DNA of 64,000 nucleotides from Pelagibius litoralis (GCA_029287455.1 JARFRB010000038.1:30329-94328); one strand, 5' to 3'; counted from the stretch's first letter, positions 51,669 through 61,095 are shown. Numbers and translations are program-made. Notes: generated by a model not told the origin, from the sequence alone.

Positions 51669-52004
51669 TTAATTGGCCGGCAGCCTTGGCGGCGGTGGCG
51701 GCAGGGCGTTGCCGCTGCCCGCGGTGGCTTGGCACATCCCGGCCACGCGGTCGAGGAAGAGGGCGCGGCGGGGTTCCATCTCCGGATTTTCCGAGAGCAT
51801 CTGCTCGATCTCCGCGCTGCGCTGCGCGATACAGCGCTCGACGGCGTCCTCAAGGGGCAAGCTGGCATTCTCGGGCGGCGGCACTATCTCTTCCCAGTGG
51901 ATCGCCACCAGAGCAGCGATCGCTGCGAGAAACACGGCACCCGCGACCGCTCGGGCCAATGGGCGGTCAAAAGGAGAAGGTGAGAGTTCGCCGTCGTCCG
52001 TCAT
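51669..52004 (-). CDS. Small hypothetical membrane-anchored protein
   Basis: 111 residues: a short polar start, one transmembrane helix (about 16-34, LARAVAGAVFLAAIAALVAIHW), then a helical periplasmic region (ENASLPLEDAVERCIAQRSAEIEQMLSENPEMEPRRALFLDRVAGMCQATAG) with two Cys that could pair. The end is Pro-rich. I do not recognise a named family. The start at 52004 is chosen because the conserved part begins there. It diverges from moaA and converges with the methyltransferase. Confidence 0.65.
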   Translation of the reverse strand: MTDDGELSPSPFDRPLARAVAGAVFLAAIAALVAIHWEEIVPPPENASLPLEDAVERCIAQRSAEIEQMLSENPEMEPRRALFLDRVAGMCQATAGSGNALPPPPPRLPAN

Positions 52005-52214
52005 AGACGGCACTCTATGCTGGGGCCGCGGCGCTGCCAAGCCAGAGGCCCATAGTCGTTGGAAAGCCATACCCCTGCGAATTTTGGGGGAGATATCCGA
52101 GGTGACTTTGCCTATGATGGTGGTGTGGGGCGGGTTCTCGACGGGCGTCGCCGCTTTGGTTTTCGCAACGCTCCTGACAAACGGGGCGGAAAAGAAACGA
52201 TTAGGAGGGTTTGC

Positions 52215-53282
52215 ATGACCGAGACGGCCGCCGCCGGGCAGAGAGGCGATAGGGGGAACCTCGACAAGGTAAATGCGGCAATCGCGCCGCTGATCGATCC
52301 GTTCCAGCGCCAGATCAGCTATTTGCGGGTTTCGGTTACCGACCGGTGCGACTTCCGCTGCGTCTATTGCATGTCGGAGGACATGACCTTCCTGCCGAAG
52401 CGCGAGGTCCTCAGCCTGGAGGAGCTCGACCGCTTGTGCAGCGCTTTCGTCGGCCTGGGCGTGCGCAAGCTGCGCATGACCGGCGGCGACCCCTTGGTGC
52501 GGCGCGACATCATGTGGTTGTTCCGCCGGCTGTCGCGGCATCTCGACTCCGGTGCGCTCGAGGAGCTGACCTTGACCACCAACGGCAGTCAGCTTGGCCG
52601 GTTCTCACAGGATTTGGCAGCCATGGGGGTAAAGAGGGTCAACGTGTCCATCGACACGCTCGACCCCGACAAGTTCGCTGCAATTACCCGCTGGGGCCGC
52701 TTCGAGCAGGTGATGGAAGGCATTGCCGCGGCGAAGGCGGCGGGCCTGGCGGTCAAGATCAACGCGGTGGCACTCAAGGGCGTCAACGACGACGAGGTGC
52801 ACAAGCTGGTCCAATGGTGCGGCGATGAAGGCTTCGACCTGACCTTCATCGAGGTCATGCCCATGGGCGACATCGGCGGCGAAACCCGGCTCGACCAGTA
52901 CTGGCCCTTGTCGATGCTGCGTGGTGAGCTGGAAAGCCGCTGGACCTTGGAGGACATTGACTACAAGACCGGCGGACCGGCGCGCTATGCCCGCTGCCGG
53001 GAGACTGGGGGGCGCATCGGCTTCATCACGCCGCTAACTCATAATTTCTGCGAAAGCTGCAACCGGGTGCGGCTGACCTGTACCGGCACCCTCTACATGT
53101 GCCTCGGTCAAGAAGACGCAGCCGACCTGCGCGCGCCCTTGCGCGACAGTGACGACGACGCGGTTCTGGAGGCGGCGATTCGCGATGCCATCTCCCGCAA
53201 GCCGAAAGGCCACGATTTCATCATCGACCGCCGCCGGCAGCAGGGCGTGTCCTCGCGCCACATGAGCGTGACCGGCGGCTGA
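52215..53282 (+). CDS. moaA: GTP 3',8-cyclase MoaA (molybdenum cofactor biosynthesis)
   Basis: 355-residue radical-SAM enzyme making 3',8-cyclo-GTP, the first Moco intermediate. The N-terminal cluster ligands are Cys45, Cys49 and Cys52 ([11 protein letters not shown]). The C-terminal cluster is [19 protein letters not shown] (C-x2-C-x13-C), and the essential Gly-Gly tail is present (VTGG). The SAM-binding motif usually reads GGEP; here it is GGDP (90-93). AGGAGG precedes the ATG. No moaC, moaD or moaE is near, so it is an isolated Moco gene. Confidence 0.95.
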   Translation: MTETAAAGQRGDRGNLDKVNAAIAPLIDPFQRQISYLRVSVTDRCDFRCVYCMSEDMTFLPKREVLSLEELDRLCSAFVGLGVRKLRMTGGDPLVRRDIMWLFRRLSRHLDSGALEELTLTTNGSQLGRFSQDLAAMGVKRVNVSIDTLDPDKFAAITRWGRFEQVMEGIAAAKAAGLAVKINAVALKGVNDDEVHKLVQWCGDEGFDLTFIEVMPMGDIGGETRLDQYWPLSMLRGELESRWTLEDIDYKTGGPARYARCRETGGRIGFITPLTHNFCESCNRVRLTCTGTLYMCLGQEDAADLRAPLRDSDDDAVLEAAIRDAISRKPKGHDFIIDRRRQQGVSSRHMSVTGG

Positions 53283-53351
53283 CGCCGGCCCCGGCCGGAC
53301 CCCCGTTGGCCGTCGTTGCGAGAGGGATGTGACCTGGCAGCGGGGGAGCGG

Positions 53352-53852
53352 CTACTCCAGGAAGACCTGATGGGCAAAATCGTGCCCGTCGGAGATGGTG
53401 ATCTGGGTGAAGCCAAGAAGTTTCACCAAGTCGAAGAAGGTGAAGCTGTCCTCCACGCCGAACTCCCGGAAGATCGGCAGAACACGCGACATGGCCGTCA
53501 TCATGGCGAAGAGCGCGCGTGCCCGGTACAGGGAATTGACCCGGTGGTCGTCCAGGCTGACGATGATTAGCTTCTGCGCTTCGGCGCCCTTTGCGAACAT
53601 CACGAATTCCGGTGACACCGCTCGCTCCAACTGCCGTGCCGTGAAGGCGGTCACGAAGCCGATCCGCGAGCTCCGGTTCGACTGCGGCATGGTTTGGGCG
53701 CGCGCGACGTAGACTTCCTCGCTGCTCGGCTTGGGGTAGTAGTAGCCTGCGTGGCGGTCGTTACGCGGCGTGGGTTCCGCCTTCGTCTGCGCCCAGGCCG
53801 GCCCGCTAACAACGCAGGCGGCAATCACCCCTGCCATGAGCCCTTTTCGCAT
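53352..53852 (-). CDS. Hypothetical periplasmic protein
   Basis: 166 residues with a signal peptide (MRKGLMAGVIAACVVSGPAWAQ). The mature part begins TKAEPTPRNDRHAGYYYPKPSSEEVYVARAQTMPQSNRSSRIGFVTAFTARQLERAVSPEFVMFAKGAEAQKLIIVSLDD and is a mixed alpha/beta domain. I know of no assigned function; similar proteins seem confined to Alphaproteobacteria. ATG 53852 follows GGAAAGGA at good spacing. It converges with moaA (69 bp apart) and is divergent from nadK. Confidence 0.75.
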   Translation of the reverse strand: MRKGLMAGVIAACVVSGPAWAQTKAEPTPRNDRHAGYYYPKPSSEEVYVARAQTMPQSNRSSRIGFVTAFTARQLERAVSPEFVMFAKGAEAQKLIIVSLDDHRVNSLYRARALFAMMTAMSRVLPIFREFGVEDSFTFFDLVKLLGFTQITISDGHDFAHQVFLE

Positions 53853-54044
53853 TCCGTTTCCTTTCCGCCTATCCATCCGCCCAGTGCATTCGCGAGCCGT
53901 CCTTAAACTCCTGAACCCCAGTGTGGCATCTTCTTGAAGCCCAATGTGGCCCTCAAACGCCGCGCTCCATAGGGCCTGTTGTCGAACCCGGCAATCGCTA
54001 TACTCCACCGCGAGGGTCATGAATAGGGGGCCAGCCGCCAACCC

Positions 54045-54812
54045 ATGCCGATGCCAAAATTTGCCTTCGTCGCTGCCGAGTCCGGAGAGGCGCGCACGGC
54101 GCTGAAAGAACTCAGCCGCCTTTATCCAACGGTTTCCCCTGAGGAAGCCGAAGTGATCGTGGCGCTGGGCGGTGATGGCTTCATGCTGGAAACCTTGCAC
54201 GCTCACATGGGCCGCGGCGTGCCGATCTACGGAATGAACCGGGGCACGGTCGGCTTCCTGCTCAACGCCTACGACGAGAAGGAACTGCCAAAGCGGCTGG
54301 AGGCGGCCGAGGTTGTGACTCTGCACCCCTTACGCATGACCGCCGAAACCCAGGATGGCGAGACGGCGGAGGCTTTGGCCATCAATGAAGTGGCGCTTTT
54401 TCGAGAGAGCCGGCAGGCCGCGCGGATCCGCATCCGTATCGACGGGGTGGTGCGCTTGGAGGAGTTGGTCTGCGACGGAATTCTCATAGCCACGCCGGCC
54501 GGCAGTACCGCCTACAACCTTTCCGCCCATGGGCCGATCCTGCCCTTGGGATCTGCGCTTCTGGCCGTGACGCCGATCAGCGCGTTCCGGCCGCGCCGAT
54601 GGCGCGGTGCTATCTTGCCGCACACGGCCTGCGTCGAGCTGGAAGTGTTGGAGCAGGACAAGCGGCCGGTCAGCGCGACGGCCGACTACACCGAAATCCG
54701 CGATGTGGTGAGGGTATCGGTGAGCGAGGACCGGAAGGCCTCGCTCACCTTGCTATTCGATCCAGAGCACGATCTGGAAGAGCGGATTATCAAGGAACAG
54801 TTCACCCCGTGA
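54045..54812 (+). CDS. nadK: NAD kinase
   Basis: 255 residues. The GGDG motif (42-45, [14 protein letters not shown]) is present, then [12 protein letters not shown] (usual G-x-N-x-G-x-L-G-F-L), [17 protein letters not shown] and the [19 protein letters not shown] loop. It phosphorylates NAD to NADP. The length is short but complete for alphaproteobacterial forms. The ATG at 54045 or 54051 could be used, as no good ribosome site distinguishes them. It ends 10 bp before the convergent DUF1127 gene. Confidence 0.95.
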   Translation: MPMPKFAFVAAESGEARTALKELSRLYPTVSPEEAEVIVALGGDGFMLETLHAHMGRGVPIYGMNRGTVGFLLNAYDEKELPKRLEAAEVVTLHPLRMTAETQDGETAEALAINEVALFRESRQAARIRIRIDGVVRLEELVCDGILIATPAGSTAYNLSAHGPILPLGSALLAVTPISAFRPRRWRGAILPHTACVELEVLEQDKRPVSATADYTEIRDVVRVSVSEDRKASLTLLFDPEHDLEERIIKEQFTP

Positions 54813-54822
54813 CCGGGCCGCT

Positions 54823-55062
54823 TCAAGCCCGCCAGAAGGGCTTGTGCAGTTCCCGTTGGACCTCCTCGGCCTTTAGGCCCATGTCCTGAAGCTGGTGGGC
54901 GTCGAGCTCCGCCAGGCGATAACGGTGTTCCGCCCGCTCCTGCCAGGCCAAGAGAGTCCCGAAGAAGGAACCGAAGATCCCACGGCCGTGAGCACGAGGC
55001 GTGCGCGGCGCGGGGACTGCCGTCACAGGGAACTTCGAGGTCATGCTTGCGGTCGTTTTCAT
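54823..55062 (-). CDS. DUF1127 mini-protein
   Basis: 79 residues. The C-terminal half is the DUF1127 motif: WQERAEHRYRLAELDAHQLQDMGLKAEEVQRELHKPFWRA (about 40-79), with the L-x-x-L-x-D-x-x-L-x-D-x-G-L pattern and Arg-rich start. In other Alphaproteobacteria DUF1127 proteins bind RNA and affect phosphate and C/N metabolism. ATG 55062 has AAGGAG nine bases upstream. It is convergent with nadK and diverges from a LysR-type gene by 220 bp. Confidence 0.88.
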   Translation of the reverse strand: MKTTASMTSKFPVTAVPAPRTPRAHGRGIFGSFFGTLLAWQERAEHRYRLAELDAHQLQDMGLKAEEVQRELHKPFWRA

Positions 55063-55282
55063 CTCATCTCTCCTTATTCGAAACTTGCCTGTTGGCAAGC
55101 GAGTGGCCGGCCCCGCCGAACCCATCTAGCGGCGTGTAATGTTTCCGTAACCTGCTCAATAAAGGGCGTTGAGGGAATATCCCGTCGTTTGCCCTGACAC
55201 GAAAATAAGCTCTCTGGAATCGCGCGACAAACGATGATATTTGATGACCCACAAAAGATTTTCTAATGCGAAGGCCGAGGCC

Positions 55283-56230
55283 ATGCAGCACCGCCGCCGG
55301 TTTCCTCCTCTAAATGCCCTTCGGGCCTTCGAAGCCGCCGCGCGGCACCTGTCTTTCACCCGCGCTGCCGACGAACTGGCGGTCACCCAAGCCGCGGTCA
55401 GTCACCAGATCAAAACCTTGGAAGAGCATCTTGGGATCAATCTCTTCCGGCGCTTCAACCGGAGCCTGGCCTTGACCGAGGCTGGCCGCGCCTATCTGCC
55501 CGCCTTGCGGGAAGCATTTGATCTGATCGACCAAGCCACGCGGGACCTGCGCGAGCGCGATTCCTCCGGCCCCTTGCGCGTCAGCGTCCTGCCCTCCTTC
55601 GCGGCGAAATGGCTGCTGCCGCGCCTCTCGCGCTTTCGCCAGCGCCATCCGGATATCGACGTGCTGATTTCCGCCGATCACGGCATGGTCGACTTCGCCC
55701 GCGACAACGCGGACATGGCGATCCGCTTTGGCCGGGGGAGCTATCCTGGCCTGCGCATGGACTTCATCATGGACGACTACGCGGTACCGGTTTGCAGCCC
55801 GCGCTTGCTGGAGGGAGAAGAGCCCCTGCGAGAGCCCCAGGATCTTAAGCATCAGACCTTGTTGCAGGACGAATGCCACGGGCCGGACGACCAACCCGAT
55901 TGGCGCTATTGGCTCACAGCCGCCGGCGTGACCGATATCGAAGCGGACAAGGGCCCGGGCTTCAGCGACAGCGCGATGGTCCTGCAGGCGGCAATCGCGG
56001 GCGAGGGGGTGGCCCTGACCCGCTGGTCGCTCGCCGCAGAGGACGTTGCCGCCGGCCGCCTTGCCCAGCCCTTCCAGCTTTATCAGAAGACCAACTTCTC
56101 CTACTACGCCATCTCGCCGATCCCGACCGACGAATGGCGGAAGGTGCGGCTGTTCAGGGAATGGCTGCTTGAGGAGACAGCGCCCTTGCGCGAGGAAAAT
56201 TTCCGGCCGCCGGGCACTATGCTGACGTGA
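55283..56230 (+). CDS. LysR-family regulator, GcvA-like
   Basis: 315 residues. The winged helix is near the N-terminus (PPLNALRAFEAAARHLSFTRAADELAVTQAAVSHQIKTLEEHLG), typical of the GcvA branch, followed by a periplasmic-binding-like effector domain (about 90-300). ATG 55283 aligns with the family start; ATG 55244 is in frame upstream. The target may be the adjacent argE/AbrB pair 82 bp downstream or the divergent DUF1127 gene, but no operator is evident. Confidence 0.88.
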   Translation: MQHRRRFPPLNALRAFEAAARHLSFTRAADELAVTQAAVSHQIKTLEEHLGINLFRRFNRSLALTEAGRAYLPALREAFDLIDQATRDLRERDSSGPLRVSVLPSFAAKWLLPRLSRFRQRHPDIDVLISADHGMVDFARDNADMAIRFGRGSYPGLRMDFIMDDYAVPVCSPRLLEGEEPLREPQDLKHQTLLQDECHGPDDQPDWRYWLTAAGVTDIEADKGPGFSDSAMVLQAAIAGEGVALTRWSLAAEDVAAGRLAQPFQLYQKTNFSYYAISPIPTDEWRKVRLFREWLLEETAPLREENFRPPGTMLT

Positions 56231-56312
56231 CCTGCTGGCGGGGCTGGCGAATAGCACGGCCCGTGGTATAGGCTTCCCGCCTGCTCGCAGAAGAAGAGAG
56301 GATTCCGCCGCC

Positions 56313-57476
56313 ATGCAGCAGCCGTCCCAGGCCAGCCGCGCGATGATCGATCGCCTGATCGCGTTCGACACCACCAGCCGCAATTCCAACTTGGAAATCA
56401 TCCATTTCATTCGCGACTACCTGAAGGACCTGGGCGTGGCGAGCGAAGTCATCACCGGCGAGGACCTCGCGAAGGCAAACCTCTACGCCACCCTGGGGCC
56501 CAGTGACCGGCCCGGCATCGCCTTGTCCGGACACACCGACGTGGTGCCGATCGACGGTCAGGACTGGGCGAGCGATCCTTGGGCGGTGGTGGAGAAAGAC
56601 GGGAAGCTTTTCGGGCGCGGCACCTGCGACATGAAATCCTTCGTCGCCGTTGCGCTGACCTTCGCGCCGCGCTTCCTGGAGCGGGAGCTGAACGTCCCCA
56701 TTCACTACTGCTTTTCCTATGACGAAGAGGTGGGCTGCCTTGGCGTGCGGCCCATGCTGGCGCGCTTGGCCGAGCTGCCCGTCCGGCCGCGCCTGGCGAT
56801 CATTGGTGAGCCCACGGACATGAAGGTCATCAACGCGCATAAGGGCAAGCTGTCTTACCGGGCGCAGGTGCGCGGCTTCGAATGCCATTCCTCCCTGGCG
56901 CCGCAAGGGGTGAATGCCATCGAGTACGCGGCCAAGATGGTCGTCAAGCTGAACGAGATGGCCCGCCGGAAAGCCGAGCAGGGGCCATTCGAGGCGGACT
57001 ACGACATTCCTCACACCACCGTTCATACGGGCGTCATGGAGGGCGGTACGGCCCTGAACATCGTGCCCAAGGACTGCAGCTTCGAGTTCGAGTTCCGGCA
57101 CTTGCCCGCCGACGATCCGGAAGCGCTTCTGGCCGAGATCCAGCGCTACGCCAGCGAGGTGCTCGAGCCCGAGATGCGGGCGGTTCAGCCGGACACCGGG
57201 ATCGCCTTCGAGTTCCTTTCGGCGATCACCGGCCTGGACACGCCGGCCGACCACGAGGTCGTGCAGCTCGCCAAGGCGCTGACCGGCGCCAACGCCACCA
57301 GCAAGGTGGCTTTCGGCACGGAAGCGGGCCTGTTCGCCGAGAACAGCATCCCCGCCGTGGTGTGCGGGCCCGGCTCGATCGAGCAAGCGCACAAGCCGAA
57401 CGAATTCGTCACCCTTGAGCAGGTCGCGCTCTGCGAAGGCTTCATGGAGCGTCTGGCCGAGCGCCTGGCCGCGTGA
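56313..57476 (+). CDS. argE: Acetylornithine deacetylase
   Basis: 387 residues of the M20 metallopeptidase family. The metal ligands His74 and the Asp following (SGHTDVVP), Asp106 (GTCDMKSF), Glu138 with catalytic Glu139 neighbour (SYDEEVGC), Glu166 (IIGEPTDMKV) and the C-terminal His (QAHKPNE) are all present. It releases ornithine from N2-acetylornithine. The sequence matches alphaproteobacterial ArgE rather than DapE. It overlaps the next gene by four bases (GTGA). Confidence 0.92.
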   Translation: MQQPSQASRAMIDRLIAFDTTSRNSNLEIIHFIRDYLKDLGVASEVITGEDLAKANLYATLGPSDRPGIALSGHTDVVPIDGQDWASDPWAVVEKDGKLFGRGTCDMKSFVAVALTFAPRFLERELNVPIHYCFSYDEEVGCLGVRPMLARLAELPVRPRLAIIGEPTDMKVINAHKGKLSYRAQVRGFECHSSLAPQGVNAIEYAAKMVVKLNEMARRKAEQGPFEADYDIPHTTVHTGVMEGGTALNIVPKDCSFEFEFRHLPADDPEALLAEIQRYASEVLEPEMRAVQPDTGIAFEFLSAITGLDTPADHEVVQLAKALTGANATSKVAFGTEAGLFAENSIPAVVCGPGSIEQAHKPNEFVTLEQVALCEGFMERLAERLAA

Positions 57477-58597
57477 CCGCCAAGCCGGACGACGAAGCCG
57501 CATCGCCCCCGGCTGCATGGCCCCCGGCCGCATCGCCCCAGGGCGCACGGCGGAAGCTTCCCGGAATAGCATTGACGCTCGCCATCGGCACCGTCGGTGG
57601 CGCACTCGCCTGGTGGGCCGCACTCCCCCTGGCCTGGATGATCGGGGCGATGCTGGCAACCACGGCCGCCTCGGTCGCCGGTGCGCCGCTTCGGATGGAC
57701 ATGCGCTTGCGCACCCTGATGGTCACGGTCCTGGGGGTGATGCTGGGCAGCGGATTTCAGCCGGAGCTGCTGAACGAGCTCGGCCGCTGGAGCCTCAGTC
57801 TCGCTGCCGTCGCGCTTTACATCGCGGTCGCGGGGGCGGCGGCTTATTTATATTTCCGCAAGGTCTGCAGCCACGACCGCATCACGGCTTACTTCTCCGC
57901 CATGCCCGGAGGCTTGGCAGAGATGATTCTGGTGGGCACCGCCATGGGCGGCGATTCGCGGATCATCTCCCTCTCGCACGCCGCGCGCGTCCTGCTGGTG
58001 GTGCTGACCGTGCCTTTCGCCTTCAGCTTCTTCACCGAGATGGACCAGGCGGCGCGGGCGGCGGCACGGCCGGGCATGGGCGAGATTCCCCTTCTCGATC
58101 TGGCCATCCTCACCGCCTGCGCGGTAATCGGCTTTTTCTTGGGAAAGGCGCTGAAGCTGCCGGCTGCCCAGTTGGTCGGGCCGATGCTGGTTTCCGCGGT
58201 GGCGCATCTGACGGGTCTCACCACCCTGCCGCCTCCGGTGGAGCTGGTGGGGGCCGCGCAGGTGGTGGTCGGCAGCGCCTTGGGCGCGCGCTTCGCCGGG
58301 ACGGCGTTGCATCTCATCGCGCGCACGGTGCTGCAGGCGGTCGGGGTAACGGCGATCCTGCTCAGCGTGACGATGATTTTCGCCGTCGGGCTGCACGTCG
58401 GCCTGGGCTTCGACCTGCGCGCCATCGTGCTCGCCTTCTCGCCCGGCGGCCTGGCGGAGATGAGCCTGGTGGCCTTGGCCATGAGCGCCGACGCCGCCTT
58501 CGTGGCGACCCATCACATCCTGCGGATCTTCCTGGTGGTCGTCTTCGCGCCAGCGGTCTTCCGGCTGACCGGGGGCAAGGCCCGGGAGCCCGGGTAG
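57473..58597 (+). CDS. AbrB family membrane transporter
   Basis: 374 residues with about ten helices in two similar halves. AbrB (PF05145) signatures include GTVGGALAWWAALPLAWMIGAMLATTAASVAG and the twice-seen F-S-A-M/P-G-G-L-A-E-M motif: YFSAMPGGLAEMILVGTAMGG (about 140-160) and AFSPGGLAEMSLVALAMSAD (about 320-340). The family has been linked to regulation of aidB and to ammonia monooxygenase-like names, but its substrate is unknown. The first 25 residues are Ala/Pro-rich from a short DNA repeat. GTG start overlaps argE's stop. Confidence 0.85.
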   Translation: MTAKPDDEAASPPAAWPPAASPQGARRKLPGIALTLAIGTVGGALAWWAALPLAWMIGAMLATTAASVAGAPLRMDMRLRTLMVTVLGVMLGSGFQPELLNELGRWSLSLAAVALYIAVAGAAAYLYFRKVCSHDRITAYFSAMPGGLAEMILVGTAMGGDSRIISLSHAARVLLVVLTVPFAFSFFTEMDQAARAAARPGMGEIPLLDLAILTACAVIGFFLGKALKLPAAQLVGPMLVSAVAHLTGLTTLPPPVELVGAAQVVVGSALGARFAGTALHLIARTVLQAVGVTAILLSVTMIFAVGLHVGLGFDLRAIVLAFSPGGLAEMSLVALAMSADAAFVATHHILRIFLVVVFAPAVFRLTGGKAREPG

Positions 58598-58635
58598 CCC
58601 GGGGGCTAATAAGCTGTTCGCCGAAGGTCCAGACC

Positions 58636-59964
58636 CTAGGGTTGACCGGCCTCCTCCTCCTTAAGCGCCACCAGGCGGGCAAAGGCGTCGCGCCGGGACA
58701 CGCCGGTCGCCTTGGCGAGCGCGTGGGAGAGTGCCTTGGTGGGCAGGCCCTCTGCCACCAGGGCGCGCAGCAAGGGCTCCAGCCGGATCTCGGCGTCATC
58801 GTCCACGTCGGTTTCGGCGGGCGAAGCCCCTTCGATGACCAGCGTGAACTCGCCCACCCCGGCCTTCAAGGCCTTGGCGGCGTCGCGCACCTCCTCCACC
58901 GGGCCGCGCAGCACGGTCTCGCTCTGCTTGGTGAGGTCCTTGCACAGCGCCATGCGCCGGCCCGCGAAGGCCCGCGCCGCCTCCTCCAAGGTGTCGGCCA
59001 GGCGGTGGGGCGATTCGAAGAGCACCAGCGTGGCGGGCCAGGCCGCCAGTTCCTCCAGCCGTTGCCGGCGCTTGGAGCCCTGGCGCGGCGGAAAGCCGAA
59101 GAAAGCGAAGGCATCGCTCGCCAGCCCCGAGACCGCGAGGGCGGCCAGCACCGCGCTTGGCCCCGGCACGGCGGTGACCGCCGCCCCGGCCTCGACCGCG
59201 GCGCGCACCACCGGAAAGCCCGGGTCGGACACACCGGGCATCCCCGCCTCGCTCACCAGGGCGAGCCTGGCGCCTTCGGCCAGGCGGCCCAGGATCTCGC
59301 CGATCCGCGCCCGCTCGTTATGCTCGTGGCAGCTCACCACCGCCGTGGAGAGGCCGAGCCAGCGAAGGGTCTCCCGGGCCGAGCGCGTATCCTCGGCGTA
59401 AACCGCGTCCACGCTGGCCAGCACGTCGATGGCGCGCGGGCTGAGATCCAGCATATTGCCGATGGGCAGGCCGACGACGAAGAGAGCACCCCGGTACGTT
59501 CCCTGGTGCGCCCCCTCTTGGTTCGGCCCGCCTTGGACATCCTCGTCTTGCGCGATCTGCTCGATTCGCACCTCCAGGACGGCCCCCTCCTGGCGCAGGG
59601 CCTCCACTAGCTCGCGGTCGATCTCGGCGGAAGACTTGCTGGCGGCGGTGGCGAAGGTGCGCCCCGAGGGCGTGAGCGCCCGGCGCAGGATCAGCGGCTG
59701 GCCCGCGTGGAACAAGGGGCAGATCGTCGCCGTCAGACTGTCGCTTAGATCTCCGCTCGTCAGCGTCACCCGCACCCGTCCCCGCAAGGTCGCCAACACC
59801 GCCGGATCGTATTCCGCCCCCACCCCCAGAATGCAGGTCCCCCGCGTCGTCACGCTCTCGTCCTCGGTGAACTCGAGCGTCTTGCCATGACTGGCCCGGA
59901 TATTGGGATGCCCCCGGCAGAGGATGCGGGCGCTTCCAGGGGCAGTTGCGGGGGTGTCGGTCAT
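58636..59964 (-). CDS. DUF371 domain fused to RsmI-like SAM-dependent methyltransferase
   Basis: 442 residues with two domains. Residues 12-135 match DUF371, a family described mainly in archaea: CRGHPNIRASHGKTLEF (16-32), VTTRGTCILGV (38-48) and IDRELVEAL (115-123). Residues 159-430 match the tetrapyrrole-methylase-fold RsmI, which 2'-O-methylates C1402 of 16S rRNA: VGLPIGN (164-170), EDTR (191-194), CHEHNE, PGPSAVLAAL and FESPHRL. The usual S-D-A-G-T-P-L motif is SEAGMPG (238-244), so it may be a paralogue with another target. The usual rsmI neighbours are absent. ATG 59964 has no strong ribosome site. A tRNA-Leu lies 74 bp upstream. Confidence 0.85.
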   Translation of the reverse strand: MTDTPATAPGSARILCRGHPNIRASHGKTLEFTEDESVTTRGTCILGVGAEYDPAVLATLRGRVRVTLTSGDLSDSLTATICPLFHAGQPLILRRALTPSGRTFATAASKSSAEIDRELVEALRQEGAVLEVRIEQIAQDEDVQGGPNQEGAHQGTYRGALFVVGLPIGNMLDLSPRAIDVLASVDAVYAEDTRSARETLRWLGLSTAVVSCHEHNERARIGEILGRLAEGARLALVSEAGMPGVSDPGFPVVRAAVEAGAAVTAVPGPSAVLAALAVSGLASDAFAFFGFPPRQGSKRRQRLEELAAWPATLVLFESPHRLADTLEEAARAFAGRRMALCKDLTKQSETVLRGPVEEVRDAAKALKAGVGEFTLVIEGASPAETDVDDDAEIRLEPLLRALVAEGLPTKALSHALAKATGVSRRDAFARLVALKEEEAGQP

Positions 59965-60037
59965 GATGGGACCGGAGGGTGCGGGGAGGTGACGGCGGCG
60001 TCAAGCGTGATGGAAGTTCTTGTGCACCCCCAAACCG

Positions 60038-60123
60038 TGGTGCGGACGGCGGGACTCGAACCCGCACGGCCTAAGGCCTCCAGATTTTAAGTCTGGTATG
60101 TCTACCAGTTCCATCACGTCCGC
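60038..60123 (-). tRNA. tRNA-Leu (UAA)
   Basis: Acceptor GCGGACG pairs with CGTCCGC, and CCA is encoded. The anticodon stem CCAGA/TCTGG holds the loop CTTAAAA, giving anticodon TAA. The long variable arm GGCC-TTA-GGCC is typical of class II Leu tRNA, and the T arm reads GCGGGTTCGAGTCCCGC. It is 74 bp upstream of the DUF371-RsmI gene on the same strand. Confidence 0.97.
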
Positions 60124-60222
60124 GTCTTGGCTCCAGGGTTGTGCACCAGCGCGGCGCTTGGCGCAACATTGGCGCGCGCGATAAGCTGCCGGCCTCATCG
60201 GACCATTAGGGAAGGAACGGCG

Positions 60223-61038
60223 ATGGCGGTGCGACTGGCGGGCAAGCGGGCGGTTGTGGTTGGGGCGGGTTCCTCGGGGCCGGGCTGGGGCAACGGCAAG
60301 GCCTCGGCCGCCCTCTTCGCGCGGGAGGGGGCGAGCGTGCTCTGCGTCGATGTCAACGGCGAGGCGGCGCAAGAGACGGCCGATCTGATTGCCGGGGAGG
60401 GCAACACGGCCAAGCCCTTCACCGCGGACGTTTCCAAGTCCGACGCGGTGGAGGCCATGGTGGCCGAGGCGGTGGGCCTGTGGGGCGGGCTCGACATCCT
60501 GCACAACAACGTGGGCATCCTGGACGTGGGCGGGCCGGTGGAGGCCAGCGAGGAGTCCTGGCACCGGGTGATGGACGTCAACCTCACCTCCATGTTCCTG
60601 ACCTGCAAGCATGCCCTGCCGGTGATGGAGCGCCAGTTCGCCGAGACCGGCCAGGGCGGCGCCATCGTCAACCTCGCCTCGGTGGCCGGCATCCGCTACA
60701 CCGGCGTGCCCTATATCAGCTACAGCGCCAGTAAGGGCGCGATCCTGCAGTTCACCCGGGCGGTGGCCCTGCAGTATGCCAAGAGCGGCATCCGCGCCAA
60801 CTCCATCCTGCCCGGCCTCATGAACACGCCGATGATCCGCGAGCCCTTGAAGGATTTCTACGCCGAGGGGGACGTGGACAAGATGATCGCCCTGCGTGAC
60901 GCCCAATGCCCCACAGGCAAGATGGGCGATGCCTGGGACGTTGCCTACGCCGCCCTCTACCTCGCCTCGGACGAAGCGAAGTACGTCACCGGCACCGAGC
61001 TGATCGTGGACGGCGGGCTGACGGCGCGGATCGCTTGA
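60223..61038 (+). CDS. Short-chain dehydrogenase/reductase
   Basis: 271 residues, Rossmann fold. The dinucleotide loop is extended: VVVGAGSSGPGWGNGKA (about 11-27) instead of T-G-x-x-x-G-x-G. NNVG (about 93-96), the catalytic Ser in NLASVAG and Y-x-x-x-K in YSASKG follow, so catalysis should be intact. VDVN after the second strand suggests NAD preference. The C-terminus ends YVTGTELIVDGGLTARIA, usual for SDRs. GGAAGGAA precedes the ATG. The substrate is unknown. Confidence 0.9.
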   Translation: MAVRLAGKRAVVVGAGSSGPGWGNGKASAALFAREGASVLCVDVNGEAAQETADLIAGEGNTAKPFTADVSKSDAVEAMVAEAVGLWGGLDILHNNVGILDVGGPVEASEESWHRVMDVNLTSMFLTCKHALPVMERQFAETGQGGAIVNLASVAGIRYTGVPYISYSASKGAILQFTRAVALQYAKSGIRANSILPGLMNTPMIREPLKDFYAEGDVDKMIALRDAQCPTGKMGDAWDVAYAALYLASDEAKYVTGTELIVDGGLTARIA

Positions 61039-61095
61039 CCCGCAGGCAGCCGGGCAAGAAAAACGAAACCCTTGCCGGATAAGTGATGGAAATTT

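Noticed and set aside
57473..57545. Short GC-rich repeats at the start of the AbrB-family gene as a regulatory repeat array
   Set aside because: The repeats encode an Ala/Pro-rich N-terminus in frame and look like simple low-complexity coding sequence.
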